Part shown: piece after piece, positions 44,050 through 58,407 of the stretch | Layout of the letters: each line of letters begins with the position of its first letter | Numbering within the stretch: the stretch's first letter is position 1 | Assembly: GCA_028015205.1 (NCBI GenBank) | Contig: CM051516.1 | Span: forward strand, 58,780,230 to 58,844,229 | DNA: 64,000 nucleotides | DNA from: Mytilisepta virgata | Lineage: Eukaryota; Mollusca; Bivalvia; Mytilida; Mytilidae | Reading direction: 5' to 3' | Translations under genes and position numbers: made by a program | Notes under the pieces: model-generated | What the model was told of the DNA's origin: nothing | Databases searched by the model: none | What the model saw: the letters and a program-made list of their open reading frames with translations, nothing else

Positions 44050-45659
44050 GTGGTTTACTGTCAAGAAACCAGTTCTTGCAAGTACCAATTCTTGCCAATC
44101 CATCTGATGTACTAAAAAGAATATTAACAAAGACACTGTGCAACTGCTATATGCCTTTGAAAAAACTGTTTATCCGCTTGCTTATTTTTGGGCATAACAG
44201 GCATGATGGTGAGAACTGGTATTTGGCAAGAACAAGTGAAATTTGCTGTTTAGAGGATACCAGATTTTGTGGTTTTGAAACTTTCTAATAGTAAGACATT
44301 ATGAGATCAGTATTTTGTCAATATCGACAATATCAGACAAAATCCATGGAGATATTATATTCAACAAAATATAATGAATTTATAGTATTTTACAACTAAA
44401 GATATATATATGTGTGTAGTATGTACTAGATTTGATATTTAATGCCATGTTTAGATTTAGGTACAATTATTGTTTATGAGTCTCTCTGTTTCCATGAAAA
44501 ATTTGGTTTCAAGCTTATATTTTTACTGGCATTTGTATAAAACAAATTACAATTCCTTGATGCTTCAGTTTTTTTTATTTAGTGTGCAATAAATCCAGGA
44601 ATTTAAGAACCAAACAGTCATAAAACCTTTATTTATCTTGTATACACATTGAAAATATTCAAAAATGCTAGACATTTTTTTGGAAAGGGTTGATAACTAC
44701 TGTCTTTCCAAGCTTTGCATAAATTAATTTAAATTTTTATACCCCTGCACTAATATAATACAATGTAATGTATCATTGGACACAAAAATTGGACTTGATT
44801 AGTGTAGAAAAGCAAACCAGAGTTGATAATTTTGAAATAATTATTCAGTTACAGGAATTCTCATTCAGTTTAAAACACTATATTCTATCCACTGAAATGA
44901 GACTTTTGTAACACATTTTTCTTTGATGACATATTTATTTTAAAATTCAGATCAAGTTAGTACTTCATATTTATACAAGCTCTTATATAGTCCTGAAGTG
45001 GAATTGTGGTCACTAATCAAAGGCCATCAAATATTTGCACATAAGTTTAAATTCAGATACATTAAGTGTATGGAGTTTTTTTGGTTCAGTAATTCTGAGA
45101 GATTTAAATTATATATGTAGATTGTATATGTGAAATTTTAAAGTTATATAGTAATACTACTAAATAGGGAGTGCAATTATTACATGCATGTGATTAGTCT
45201 AAAAAGGTCAAGGCTGAGTTTGTTATCGGTAAATGTAACAAAGCATTTAAGAATTTGGGGAATTTGAAAGATGAAATTTCATAATTTTACCAAAACTTTA
45301 ATCACGGGTGTGAACTATCACATGTATGATAGGTGATGTCACTCCAAATTAACTATTACATACAGAGTTGTTTCCCCTGGTAAAATTGAAATGCTAGGTT
45401 TTTGTGCCTATTATGTTATGAAGGATCCTATCTTTGATAAGGCTGATTTCATATTACAGTTGCATTTAATCCTGTAACTAAATACTTAGTAGAAAACTCT
45501 TTGTTCTCTCTCTCCATTATTTTTATGCATCACTGTTTTGACATCAACCCCCCCCCAAAATTTAAAAAAAAGAAAAGTATATTAATATATCAAAATAATC
45601 TCCTTAGTAAGGTACTTCAATGGTATATCCCCTTTAGAATCTGTATTCACCTCTCCTGG
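44050..45659. other. Intergenic, nothing supported
   Basis: AT-rich sequence; the short open frame at 44076-44288 has no domain or splice context. Confidence 0.6.
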
Positions 45660-46824
45660 CCTTGTCACCATAACTAAAAATAGAGACATTTCAAGAAAAT
45701 AAGTATTTTCTGTTAATTTCCTCTGACAAATGGTCCCTGTCAAACTTTAATCTAGACGTCTATACAGTGGACAAATGTGATTGCTTTAATTGCTTAAAAC
45801 TACTTGGTCAACCTGAGGTGAACATTTATAATGTTATAAAAGATTGACAAAAATACTACAGCTATTTGGCCAGTATGGACCATACTGTAATGGACTGATC
45901 TGCTTTCATATTTGTGTCGAGTCAAAGGACCAAAATGGCCTTTGTTACTTAAAAAAGAAAAAATAAGTAAAATCCTTAAGAAAAGTATAGAAAAAATCGT
46001 CTTGATCAATATAACCCTAGGTGATAATATTTTTCAGTAATGACATAAGTTTAAAGGTAAGTTATATAACCACTTATATAACCTATAGTTTGTTCATATC
46101 TTTTGATTTTAAGATCCATAAACTCCATGATCCAGCTTATAAACAAAAAAACATTGCCAAATCTGTTACAATATCATAATGGTTAATTGTGCTAGTTTTA
46201 CCATTATTATATAATTTGTGACCCATTAGATTATCTGTGATATCAAAAGATATAAGATAGACAGATCTTCCTGGCTATAAACAAATAAATAAATCTACAA
46301 TACAACATAAGTAATCTCAGTTATCTATTGTTCATGTAGATTATATATAACACGCTGTCCTTTATTAACATAAGATTATATTGTCACAGATAAAGGACAA
46401 GTTAAATTTTTAAAGCTGTTAACCAAATTTAAATTTATTTTCTCATTCCTTTGTATTTGTTTGTTCTAATACAAGATACATTATAAAAATGCAAAATTTC
46501 AAGTTGAAGCTCACCATGGTTTTCAAAAGCATGAAAATTTTCTAGGTTTTCATATACATGATAGATGGTTTTGTAACAGATGACTCTTGTTTAGAAAGGT
46601 ATTTCCTCACAGCAGTACTGGCAAATTGGGATTTTCTATTTATTCTAATATCTATGTTGTTTCTCTGTTCTATGTTTAAGTATATCTACTGACATCTACA
46701 ACCACATTGGTCCATGGTATAGACGTCTGGATTAAAGTTTGACAGGGACCATTTGTCCGAGGGAATTAACAGAAAATACTTAAATTCATGAAATATCTCT
46801 CTATTTTTAGTTATGGTGACAAGG
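45660..46824. repeat. Element with ~105-bp terminal inverted repeats
   Basis: Left arm 45660-45764 and right arm 46718-46824 are reverse complements with few mismatches, e.g. 'ccttgtcaccataactaaaa' against 'tttttagttatggtgacaag'. The ~950-bp middle has no transposase ORF, so this fits a non-autonomous DNA transposon or foldback. Target duplication was not clear. Confidence 0.75.
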
Positions 46825-49800
46825 TAACTTGTACATAACATCAAAATACAGAATTCCAACATATGAAAAGATGGAACATCTAACTAGTGAATCAAAATCA
46901 TTATAATCAGAGAAATTTATTTCCTTGTTCTCCAGCTCTGAATCAATATTATTGAGAGAATTTTGTCCACCACTGTCATTTAACTTCAGTAATAATTTTT
47001 TTGGTCATTGGAAGGGGAGATAACTTTTAACGGCATACTTGATTTATTATTTCCTCCTTTTTACAAAAAAAAAGAAGATAAAGGCCAGTATTTGTAGGGG
47101 TCTCCATAATGAAAAGTATTTTATAGACTGAATATTTATCTGTAGTCTATGAAGAGTTGTTTATTATCTGTATGTTTATATTTAGTGTAGATAAATGTAT
47201 AACCTGTTTATTTGTTGTTGTACTTATTATCTGTTATATTTAAACCTTATAACAACGACCTACTTGGTTATATCTAGGATTTGGAGATCCAAGTACAGTT
47301 TTTATGTTACAGATAACACAGTTTCCCAGCTAGGATTTAAGTGCAGAGGGGGGTATTTTTAGGGTAAAAGTCATATTGTCACAACATTTGGATCTGAAAA
47401 GGGCAGATAAGATGATGTCAACTTTAAGAATATCAGTAATACAAGTATTTTATGCCATTTTGTGATTTTTTAAACGTTTTTTCCAATCTCTGATTAAGTC
47501 ATAATCTGGTATTTGCGCTTAAAAGTGTTCTTCAGAAGATGAAAATCAATGTAAAACATTCTGGAAACAATGAAAATTTGAGAGTAAACCATGCAGGAAA
47601 AGATATTTATCCCTTCATACATAGGACAAAAGATCAAACAAAGGATCAGTTCTTTTATTGCTTTTGTTCAATAAAGTCGCAGTGTGACCTTCAATACAGA
47701 AAAAAATCTCACACCTCTACTCACTGTATAACTTCAAGACTGTGTCTTACAAACCATTTCAGCAGAATTTCATGTTGGATGTAATATTATATCTTTATAG
47801 GATAACTGCAGTATCAACAAATCACATACAAGATATATAAATATTTGTAAAATTATGAATTTTGCCTTCTTGTGTGAGTTTAACCATATCAAAATATTTA
47901 GGTATCTTAATTTCAGACTGTTAACCAAAAATTGGACTTTCCCTTAAACAGGTTTCAGTATAGTGTAAGACATTTGTTGGTCCATCTTTGTAATACAGAC
48001 AATTAATATACATATAACATCTCTCACAGTCCTAGGTTTACTTACAGCCACTAAAATGACTACTGTATATTTTTATACCTGTAATAAAAAAAGTGATTTA
48101 TATATTGCCAACAATTTTATCTCTAAAATGAATCCTTTAGAACAGTGAAAGGTGATTTTTTTTGTTAGTTTATATCAGTGCCATGTTTGTGTATCCAGAC
48201 TTATCAATATGTCCGTGATCTATTAAGATGTTAGACAGTGCCTTTTAAAGTTCATACTTTTCGTCTGCACTGTGTTCATATCTAATGAAACAAAAACTTT
48301 TATTACTGTGGTATATCCCATATCGTAAAATCGATCTGCATTTTTCTCACTTTAAAAGCTCTCGAGAGAGCATTATAGATTTTATAAAGATTTATTAGTA
48401 TATAACTTTTTAATAAGGTTTGTTCTATAAACATGTGACAGAGAGATTATAGATTTTAGCTTTATATTTATAGAAGTCAATATGTTGTTTAATATTCGTA
48501 GTTTGTTGCTTAATAAAGGTTAGAAAATGTTTTCGTTTTTTCTGTATGACAGACTTAGCTGTGCAACCATAGCTCGTATGGCTCTTTGTTGTTTTTTTTT
48601 TATATATATATGGGGGTTTCTGCATCTAATGGCAGACTTCACATCATATTTCTGCTAGAAGTAATTTTTTGGAACTTTTGGCTGTCTAAAATCTTTTTAG
48701 CCAATATGGATCAAATTTCTATGTGATCTTTTGCCATCACTTGATTTCCATTTTCAATGTCTCTTATTCATCACCGGTTATTTGTATATTTTTACATTTT
48801 AATCTTCTCCTCTGAAACCATAGGGAAATGTTGGTGAAATGGTCTATTCAGACTTGTGTCTGGTGATCTGAACCTAGGACCAATAAAGCCATCGTTATTT
48901 AATTTAAAAAAGCAAGAAATTTCTGGTATTTGAAAAAAAAAATCTTTTCCTTTAAAACTATACTGGATCAGTTGTGGCCAAACTTAATGGAATGGTCATT
49001 TCAAAATTGTGGATTTCTGGATGATGAATCAATATGGCCCCAATTTTTAAAAACACCAACAACAAAAGTTAAAATCTTTTCTTCTGAAACTATATCTGTT
49101 AATATGAACAGCATCTGAAAACCGGCAACCTGAGTAAATAAATTTCTAAGGGGAGATAATCTGCACAAATTTACATGAGCAATATTAATATCATGCTTAA
49201 GGACTTATGCACCCCTATTTTCAATATAATTTGTCTATTACAAAAATGATTTAATAGCCTCACACACATTTACCACCATTTTACATTCAATGATCACACT
49301 AATTATAGCTCTACTGTATTTCATTAAATTGATTTAAAGGGTTTTGTCAACTACAAACTATATAATGAATATTTGGGATGTGTATTGACTTCTTTGAATT
49401 GACTACTTAAATTGTCCCATATTTGTTCAAAATGTATATTTTGGGTGCAGATACCTGGGTTTTATTTGAGATTAAAACCAAATGAATCACAGCAAATTTC
49501 GTTAAAGCTGTTTATTTTTCTTTTATAACCCGTTTACATGATATGCAAGAGTCTTGTCAAATCTTGCTTTTTGACAGTAAAATTGTATTTCATGTAAAGT
49601 TTTGATGTACATAGATATAGATATAAAGTTCAATATATATTAATGATCTACAAGTCAATTTTAAGGTTAGATTTATCATTTAGTTTTGACAAATTGACGC
49701 ATTTAGATTTTAAATGCATGCAACATATATGTTTGTGGAATTCAATGTAATCGTATTTTTCTTAGTGGTCTAGTTTTTGAGAGGCTTATAAATCTAACTT

Positions 49801-50656
49801 TACAAAAGAAAGAAAAATAGGATTTAAATCAAACATTTGAACTCTGTATATGCATTCATGATTGATTATAAACTTATGACAATTTTTATCTCAGATGTGC
49901 TTTTTAAAAATCCTATACTGCATTGAGCTTCCTTTTTTTCCATTATGTGATATGTTCAGAGGTAAACCCAATTTCTATACATTCCCGAGTGTCTTTTTTT
50001 CTGAGGGTTATTCTTTGCAGTCCTCAGGTTTGATAGTTCATGATGTGTTCATAAATATCACAAAGGGTTCTATCTGGATGTTATTTCGGTTTCTACGAAG
50101 TGTTCATTTTCAGTCGACATCTTGAATAACACAGGAGATTTTCCTTAACATTTATCTTACTGTTTGAGACAAATCTGAGCCTGGAACAAATAATTAGTAT
50201 TGTTAGTCCAAACTAGAATCGACTTACATTATCGATGTTTTCCTTCAATGTAAAGACCCCGAATGTCCGAAGTTTGGTTAGCATTAAACTGTTGATTTCA
50301 CTAATGATGTTTGTTCCTCTTTTTGTTTGTTTCTGGGTTAAGGGCCCCTGACACTTAACCAAAACATTGTAATCTTGTGTTCTTGTACACTGCCTGATTG
50401 ACTACAGAAGTACTAAGTGTTGTTCATTTTTGTTAGTAATATTAACATTATATCCTATGAAAATTCCCTTAGACCAATGAACAGATGGTGCGGAATCGTT
50501 ACCTATAGCAGGTATCTAGAAAATGTATTACTATGATCCTGGTGGAAAGTCCAATTTATTGCTGCTACTTGCAAATGCCATTCCATAGATTTATCAATAA
50601 GGTAGAGGATTTCTCCACTCCGATGGTTATAAACCTGTTATGGTTCTATAATATAT
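46825..50656. other. Intergenic with one degenerate repeat
   Basis: About 48780-49110 resembles a decayed member of the 43126-44049 family ('atcttctcctctgaaacca', then 'tctggtgatctgaacc'). The remainder shows nothing I can support. Confidence 0.5.
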
Positions 50657-50799
50657 AAATAACACATTTCTGAGAGGGTGACGGAGTATATTGTAAGCCC
50701 AATAAATTATTGTCAACCGAGGCGAAGCCGAGGCTGACAATGTTTTCAGTTCAGGATTACAATATACTCCGTCACCCTCTTAGAAATTTGTTATTTATT
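50657..50799. repeat. Foldback (MITE-like) element
   Basis: Arms 50657-50697 and 50755-50799 are inverted repeats sharing 'gagggtgacggagtatattg' with 1-3 mismatches. The core 50708-50741 is itself a palindrome (attgtc…gacaat around CCGAGGCGAAGCCGAGG). Confidence 0.85.
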
Positions 50800-53700
50800 T
50801 TATTGAATTTTATATGTAGATGACGAACGGGTGACAGTATAAAAATTGTCACACGCTGTTTCTTTTCCAGCGGGTGATCGAGTAAAATACCACATTCTTG
50901 TAAACCAATGAAAATGCATTGAAAGTAGAGAAATTTACATAAAGTAAGTTTGTTAATACCTCCTCCACTTAATTAAACAGTCATCAACTTCAACCCATTT
51001 TCCAGATAGCCCTAAAAGTCATAAATCGAGGGAACAGCCCTCCTTTTGGGGGGGTTGTTATAAATGAGTAGAATTTTTTTAGCTTCTCGGGGTACGGGTT
51101 GTTCTGTAATACAATCGTATCCAAACTCCAGAGACTTATACGAGCGTTTTTGTTGCTCGGTGCTGGTCAGGGAGAGGTGACACAAACCGAATCAGATTTG
51201 ATGTCGCATTTATGCTCTGCTTGTGTACACGGTGTCACCAGCCCAATTTCTATATAGTACCTCGGTGCTGTTCATGAAAGTGCGATTTAAAAGTTTACTA
51301 AACCTATGAAAACTATAAGGGGCAAACTTCCTCATGAAAACTTCTGTTGTGCCTTTTTACTTATTTTCACTCGGTTTAACATTTAAATCTGCTATAAAAT
51401 GCTTTGCCTTTTATTATGAATCAAAATTGTAATCACAGAATTTTTTATTTCATATTCGAAAATGGGGGTTCCACAAAATTTGAAAGTTTACACTCTCGTG
51501 TCGTGTATCAGTCAAAAGTGAGTGTGGTCCAGTAAAACGATTTATATTTCTCAATATTACAAGTTAATCTATAAGCAGATAATTTAGTAAAACCCTGCAT
51601 GGACGGTTGAATTTTCCATGAATCAAAACATTGGTGAAGTATTTCACCCCTTAGTTTATATGGATTGGATACACAGGATCATATCTCGGTTATTTATTTT
51701 CTATCAACTACACAGGATAGTTCTAATCAATATTTAAAGTCAATATTATACAATCCTTTAATGAATATTACTTGAATGCCTTTTGTATATGTATATATAC
51801 TGTATATATTAGTTGTTCGTTCAGTCGATGCGTGTATTCTTTGAGGCATATTATCTAGTAGAATCGAACTTGTCTATCTTATGCTAACAAAAGCTCTTGC
51901 TTTCATAGAGGATTTAATTTGCATTTAAATATTAATCTATTGAATTTAGTTTTCTTCTTAGTTCCGGTTGCTATCGTTTGGTTTTGACATGAAAATCACA
52001 TAGCAGGTAGTTCATCTCTGTACTTAATTCACGAACGCTTGACTATATATATTTATATCTATATCCAAAGTTTGCAAGTTTGTAGCTTTCTTTCGCAGAA
52101 AATATCAATATTAGATCCTTCATTTTCTTGAAAATGAGCTCTGAATGTACTTTTATAAAAGTCTTATGAATCTCATAAGCAGAGACACATAAGATGTCTC
52201 GACAACGCATTATATGTATACAGTAACCTTGACGATGAGATTAGTAGTGTCTGATGATCATTATATATATGTGTGTGTGCCTTCAAACTTCTCTGTCGCA
52301 TTATGACGAAGAAACGGACAACTACATTAATGGAAATTAGAAGTACCCGATACAAACTGTGTAGTAAAGAAATATAAATTTTGATACATTACAGCCAAAT
52401 AAACCTCTGAGTGGCCAAAATTACTCGATATTTACAAAGATTTTCAAAGATACACATTTATATATCCCCAAAACTATACATTAAATATCAAATCAATCTT
52501 ACTTGGAATCGAATACTAGTCAAATAGCATAAAAAATTGCGCAAAAAGAACGAGAAATGTCTGGAGTCATGAGTGTAAAGAGAAAATTCAGGACCCGAGC
52601 TAGATAATTGCTACAACCATTTAAAATCAAATAATTGCTAAATATGTTTTCTGGTCAAATATTTGTCCTTTCCTCCGATTTTCAACAAATACACTACCTG
52701 TTCAATGTGCAGTCTGATTCTCTTCCTTTTAAAGATACGGACACATGTAACACATGTATTATGGAAGAGAGAATGCTATAAAATACAATAAAATCTTTGA
52801 ATCTTGTATTTGAATGTATAACATTTACATGTAATTTATTGTTTTTTCATATGATATCATTAAAATTCAGTTCTTGAAAGTAATTTGTTATTTTTAATGT
52901 CGGACAATAAAAACTAGGATATCACTAGGATTTACATTTTAATGAGAAAAATGTAAAGGAGCGAAAAAAGAAACAGAAAAGGGGACCTTTTGTAGAAGTC
53001 ATTATATCATTACTAGCCTGTGAACACTGAGGCCCGGGGTGAGTTCAAATCCAATTCATTGCACAAGATTGTCAGTTTTCGCACAGGCGGTGAACAAACT
53101 ATGAACAAATTGCTGTCATTTACGCTAAAAGTGGCACAAAGTAAATAAAGCAAACCACATAAGGAGTTGAGGAGTAGATTTATGTTACGGTACAATGACT
53201 TAACTTGCATCCGTTCAAAAAAACTTCAAAAAAACTTTTTTTTTCGAAAATGTCTTATATTTGTCACGATAAAAAAAAAAGCGTTTTAGACATTCAACCC
53301 AACAAGTGTCCTTTGAAAAAAAAGCAGATTGCTGCAACTGCGAGACAACATCTAAAAAATCCATACACGAATCTCCCATTGCCTTGATATTAGAATCAAA
53401 TTAAAATCGGGCAGAAAATTGACTTTGTCCGGCATATGCTAGTTCTATTCGGTATGTGGAAAGCAATACCCAGAGTGTATATGTGTATAGACTCGCATCT
53501 TTCATAATGCGCTTTATCAATATATATAACTTAACAAAGTTAGTTTAATGTATACGTTTAAAGTACAAGTCGTTTGGTTTTTAAAATTATAAAGCTTTCA
53601 AATAATTATTCTTACAATTTGTCATATAAGTATTAACCTCGACTGCCCTTTGAGACTTGTTTTTGACAACGATTATTACTTGGCGAGTAAATACCGTTAT

Positions 53701-56700
53701 TCACACTTTATATACTTATTTACCTGTAGTTACTTGTACGCAGGTATTCAGTGTTTAAAAAGGAGAAAAAATGTGTTACGTAGAGCACGGAAATCGATTC
53801 TCAAACAAATAGAAACTAATTAACGATGGCGTTAAATTTTTAAAATGTTCTGGAGAAAAGTTAACTGAACCATGGATACAATCATTTCTAATTATTTTTC
53901 CTTGGTCAAAATAAAGTTTATCAAATACTGGAATGTATATGCTTTAATACCAAATGAAAGTTTTTATAGACGGTTAGTTCAACTGTAAGTCTGCTGAAAA
54001 TACTTTACAACACGTCTATAATTTTTAATTCAGAAAAAAATGAACAAATAAAAATAAATAAATAACCAAGTACAGATCGGTTATCATTTTGAGGTAGAAA
54101 GTGGTTGCTGCACGATGGTCAGTATTTACAGCCATTTTTAGAACATCTCCATGTCGCATGAGTTTATCTTTACAAGGTTTGTTGGCTTGAACCCTTTTTT
54201 TTGTAATTTGATGTTAGTGCAATAACATAAAAATTCGAGTATTCAAGTCAAAACATATTCCCCAATATTAATTTTTTGGTGTTTTTTCAATATGTAATGT
54301 TAAAATCTTTAATAATCTAGCAATATTTTTGAAGAGGGTAATATATGTGCTATAAATTTTCTTCTCATTTATAAAGAAGTGTATTTTATTCTGCCATTTC
54401 AATTCAGATTCAGATTCTTTATTATAACCCCAGACACATTCTGTTTTCAATAATATCTGCCATATTAGTTGAAGGTCCAGATCATCAGCTTTTATTCTAA
54501 ACGGACAGCTAAAACCCATTTCATAGGAAAGTTTGATTTCAACTGGCTAAGTAGTCCTGAAATAAAATTTTAATTTTGGGATCTGGTTTTTTATTTAATA
54601 ATTGCAGCCATGCATATTGGTTGGAGGTCGGAATCTGGGTAGTTTTAAAAGGTGATAATCCAATCAAAGTTTCAATTGCCCCAGTAGTTTCAGAGAGAAT
54701 ATTTTAGGAGAATTTATGATCTACAATCACAAAATTTACAAGTTGCTTAGAGTAGGTCAGGGTCCAAAATCTTTCACTACCTATGCTGTTTTCCACACTA
54801 TATAAGCATAAGGAAGATCTATATTTTCTTACTTCCATTATTTTACTTTTGCAAAATTGTAAAATTTGTGAAAACTAAGGAGTATCTCCCTCGTGCACAG
54901 TTCTGTCCATTGATGGTTTAGGCTTTACCCCTTTTGGTTTTCCGAATTTGCTCTAACTTTTTAGATTGTTGATTTTTGGTTTTCAGCATTTTAAGCCTTG
55001 AGCACAACTGATGAGTCGTAAATCGACGAAATGTGCACATCTTGTGCATCAAAATTACTATCAAAAAATTCTACTCCAACCTCTGTTCTATTTCTCCAAT
55101 GGTTTACCTAAAACTTAAACTTAAGACTTGAAAGGTTTGTATACAGACATGAAACCACCTGTATGTTGACAGCTTATCTTTTTTGTATTCCAAATTAGTT
55201 TTGCAAACATTGTGCATGTTAATGTACTTATGTTTGAGGATATTACATCAAGCTTTCAATATACATTTGTAAAATTAGTAAATTGGGATGGTTAAGTAAT
55301 AAAATTGTTTACCTGAATGAACACCTAAAATGTTCACATGCTTATTTATCAATTTACTAAAAGCAATATCAATTCAATTTCAATCTGCAGAAACGATGGC
55401 TTTCAACTCAATTAATATTGCATAAAACTTGAATTTGTTGAAACTTTTATATAATATGATAATCAAATGTAAAATTATAGGCATGCATTGAATGATCCAT
55501 AAGAATTACTTAAGCATTATAAGTGGAAGCATGAACAGAAATTTAACAACCTGGATAATCGAATCAAAACGACAATAAAGCTAATATTCCCAACATAGGA
55601 AAGAACTGCCAACAAAAACTAATGTTTGGGAATGAGTGGCTAGGTAAATACAGCACATATTTTGGCATTCTGTATTAAGCATTAGATAAATAAGTACACG
55701 ATGCTATAGATGCCATGCAACAATGGGGTAATGTTGACTACAGAACTTACACCACCTTATATAGCGCAAATAACTGAATACAAAAATAAGATACACAGCA
55801 TGTTAAACAGCTTTTCTGGCTGTTTGTTTAGAGCCACTTGTCCGTCTGCTGTAAAACAACAAACTGAAAACCAGATTTTTTTCATTGGAACTATTTACCA
55901 AATAAGCTACTGGTCATATTATTTTAAGAGGAAAAGGTCACCCTAAAATGTCTACTTCACAGAACATACTTGAATATTGATTATCCACTCTTAATTCTAA
56001 TCAATTAAGTGAAGTTCAGACTTGATTTAATTGTAATGTATAATGAATACAATAGGGTATGTCATTTTCAGTTGATGTTGTAATGGTTAATATTGATGAG
56101 ATTCCCTAAGGAATTCTTCTATAAATAAAATTGTGGTTGCCATCTTATGTGCAAGGTGAATCCTTATAATTTGTATGACAATTTCTTTTGTCTTGATTTT
56201 GACAAGGAGTTTGACAAACCAATATAAGTATATCCATGAACTTGATCATTTACTTCTCATAATGAAACAATACCAAAAAAAAAAAATAAACCACTGGACT
56301 TTAAACAATAATTCATCCATCCAAACAATAAAATCCAAAAGTGTGGAAATACAATTCTGCAAGTTCAAGGACCCAAGGTGACCAGAACTGAAATTTCACT
56401 CAATCTGTAACTTTTCATAATGCAACAAGCCACCAAAAATCAAACTGACATCAAAGCCATTCTCAAAAACTGAAATGTACATGCAATTCTGTTTGACCTA
56501 TTCCACCACCATTTTTTTTTTATCCAGAAAAAAGTTTTGTCATGATCTGTAACTACTCATTATGTAACTAAAATAACAAGTGCTGAACACTTTAGTGTGA
56601 CAAAACTCAAGTTCCATTCTTTCCATGCAAGAAAACCAGATGAATCTAATCAAATAAAATCTCAATGATTAGACCAGCAGCTCCTTATTTGGAATTTATA

Positions 56701-58062
56701 GTCAATAATATATGAGTTTTTGATCTTAACACAAACAAATTAAGTATATAAAGTTCGTGCCTATTGCTTTAAGCCAAGCAAATCATGCAAATATATGGCA
56801 GGCTAATGAAAGCTATTCCAGTCCAAATCAAAGGAATCTCGTAAAGTGGATTATTTTTATTTATATAAAATGTATGAACTTTTCAAATGAAATGTTCTGC
56901 TAAAAATTACATCACATCATACTACCCCTTCTGTCAGATCATACTACCCATTCTGTCAGATCATACTACCCCTTCTGTTAGATCATACTACCCCTTCTGT
57001 ATTTTCCAAAATGAATGAACAACAAATACAATGTATATAATATAATATTATCAGAAGAGACAAACGATGGATTCTAACGTGCAGGTCCAGATACCCACTG
57101 AAAAAATTTTAGGAATGACACATCTTAAAATATTTTTGTTATGGTTTAAAACTGGAATAGCTTTCAGCGCAATAATCTAAAACAAAACTCATAAATATAT
57201 GACAAAGCATTTATTTGGTTAGTAATACAAAGTATACATTATGCAACTGTAGCCATTCCGATACTAAGAAATTGAGCAATATCTGTTAAAGATTGTCATG
57301 TGACATGCTATCAGCCAATGAAATTTAAATATAACTTCCTCAAATATCTTATTCTTTTCTTTTTTTTAGTATTAAAAACTGAATTTTCAACGCTAGTACG
57401 AAAACGAAAAGTTGAAATTCAGTATTTTTTTGTTATTAACGTGAAGGTATAGGTATGCAAGTTTTTGACACCAAAAATTCCAAGACAAAATTCTACAAAG
57501 GCAGTATAAAAAAATCTTGATGCGGAAAAATAAAACAAACTTTAATGACAGCAATGTATTTATAACAAACTATTTTTTAAAAAGTCATAAATAAAAGTGT
57601 ATGAATAAATATATGAGAAAATAGAATTACAAATATTTTGACAAACAATCATTTGACTACCCATAACTTTCACAATGAGCAATTATACAAAACAAAGTTG
57701 CACACAAAAAATGATGCCAAGCAGGATAGAACAAAAATTATCAACAACTTCCCACATGAAACCAACTTGGGATTTTTCTGTTACAGATGCGAGTTAATGC
57801 TTTTGGTAACATGTTTGGCAACATTTCTTCATGTGCTTCTATAGTTGTTCAACATGCACACTAAAGAGTTTTATTCAGCATAAAACTTCTATATATATAT
57901 AATTTTTATGAAATTTTCAAAATATATAAAATTAAAATTACATTCATAAAAACACATTTTAAAACATACAATTTTTTAAAGCATGTAGAAATTAGAAGTT
58001 TGGTAAAAATATGAAGAAAAGTGATAGCAAAATAAAACCTTGTGTGCCGGTGTTGTACAAAA
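50800..58062. other. Intergenic, no gene supported
   Basis: Read on both strands without finding exons, RNA genes or long ORFs. It includes a 22-bp tandem repeat at 56916-57000. Promoter-like or regulatory content cannot be judged by eye. Confidence 0.5.
56916..57000. repeat. 22-bp tandem repeat, four copies
   Basis: Units 'atcatactaccccttctgtc' plus two bases repeat at 56916, 56938, 56960 and 56982 with single-base variants. Confidence 0.9.
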
Positions 58063-58065
58063 TAC

Positions 58066-58090
58066 TTTATTAATGTTAGAATACTTTATT
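58066..58090 (-). terminator. Polyadenylation signals of the ODF3-like gene
   Basis: AATAAA on the - strand at 58090-58085 and 58071-58066, about 230-250 nt after the more distal stop codon. Both alternative 3' ends could share them. Confidence 0.6.
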
Positions 58091-58314
58091 GGTAATACTG
58101 AATATACAATTAAACAAACAACTGACTTACACAATGAAATGATATCACAGTCTAAGATTTTGATATACAACAAAGTCGACGGGTATTCCAAAATACTTCT
58201 GGACGGTATCTTCTGGCAGTTCAAATTCGTTTCTTGATGTGGAAAATTTATCTTACCAATTTTGTAATTTTCATTCTTGTAAAAATCCAAAAAATAACGG
58301 CTGACGGTACATAT

Positions 58315-58407
58315 TTAATCATGAACTTCGACGATAAGGGGAGCTAAATATTCACTATGTCGTATTCCAAATGACGGGGCCGGTGCCTGTCTTTTATGCA
58401 GGGTTAC
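58315..58407 (-). CDS. ODF3: ODF3-like terminal exon B (distal)
   Basis: The acceptor is 'ttttctgttacag'. 93 nt encode 30 residues starting VTLHKRQAPAP and ending IVEVHD, then TAA. It joins exon 60237-60097 in frame (phase 0). AATAAA signals follow downstream. Confidence 0.88.
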   Translation of the reverse strand, partial: VTLHKRQAPAPSFGIRHSEYLAPLIVEVHD

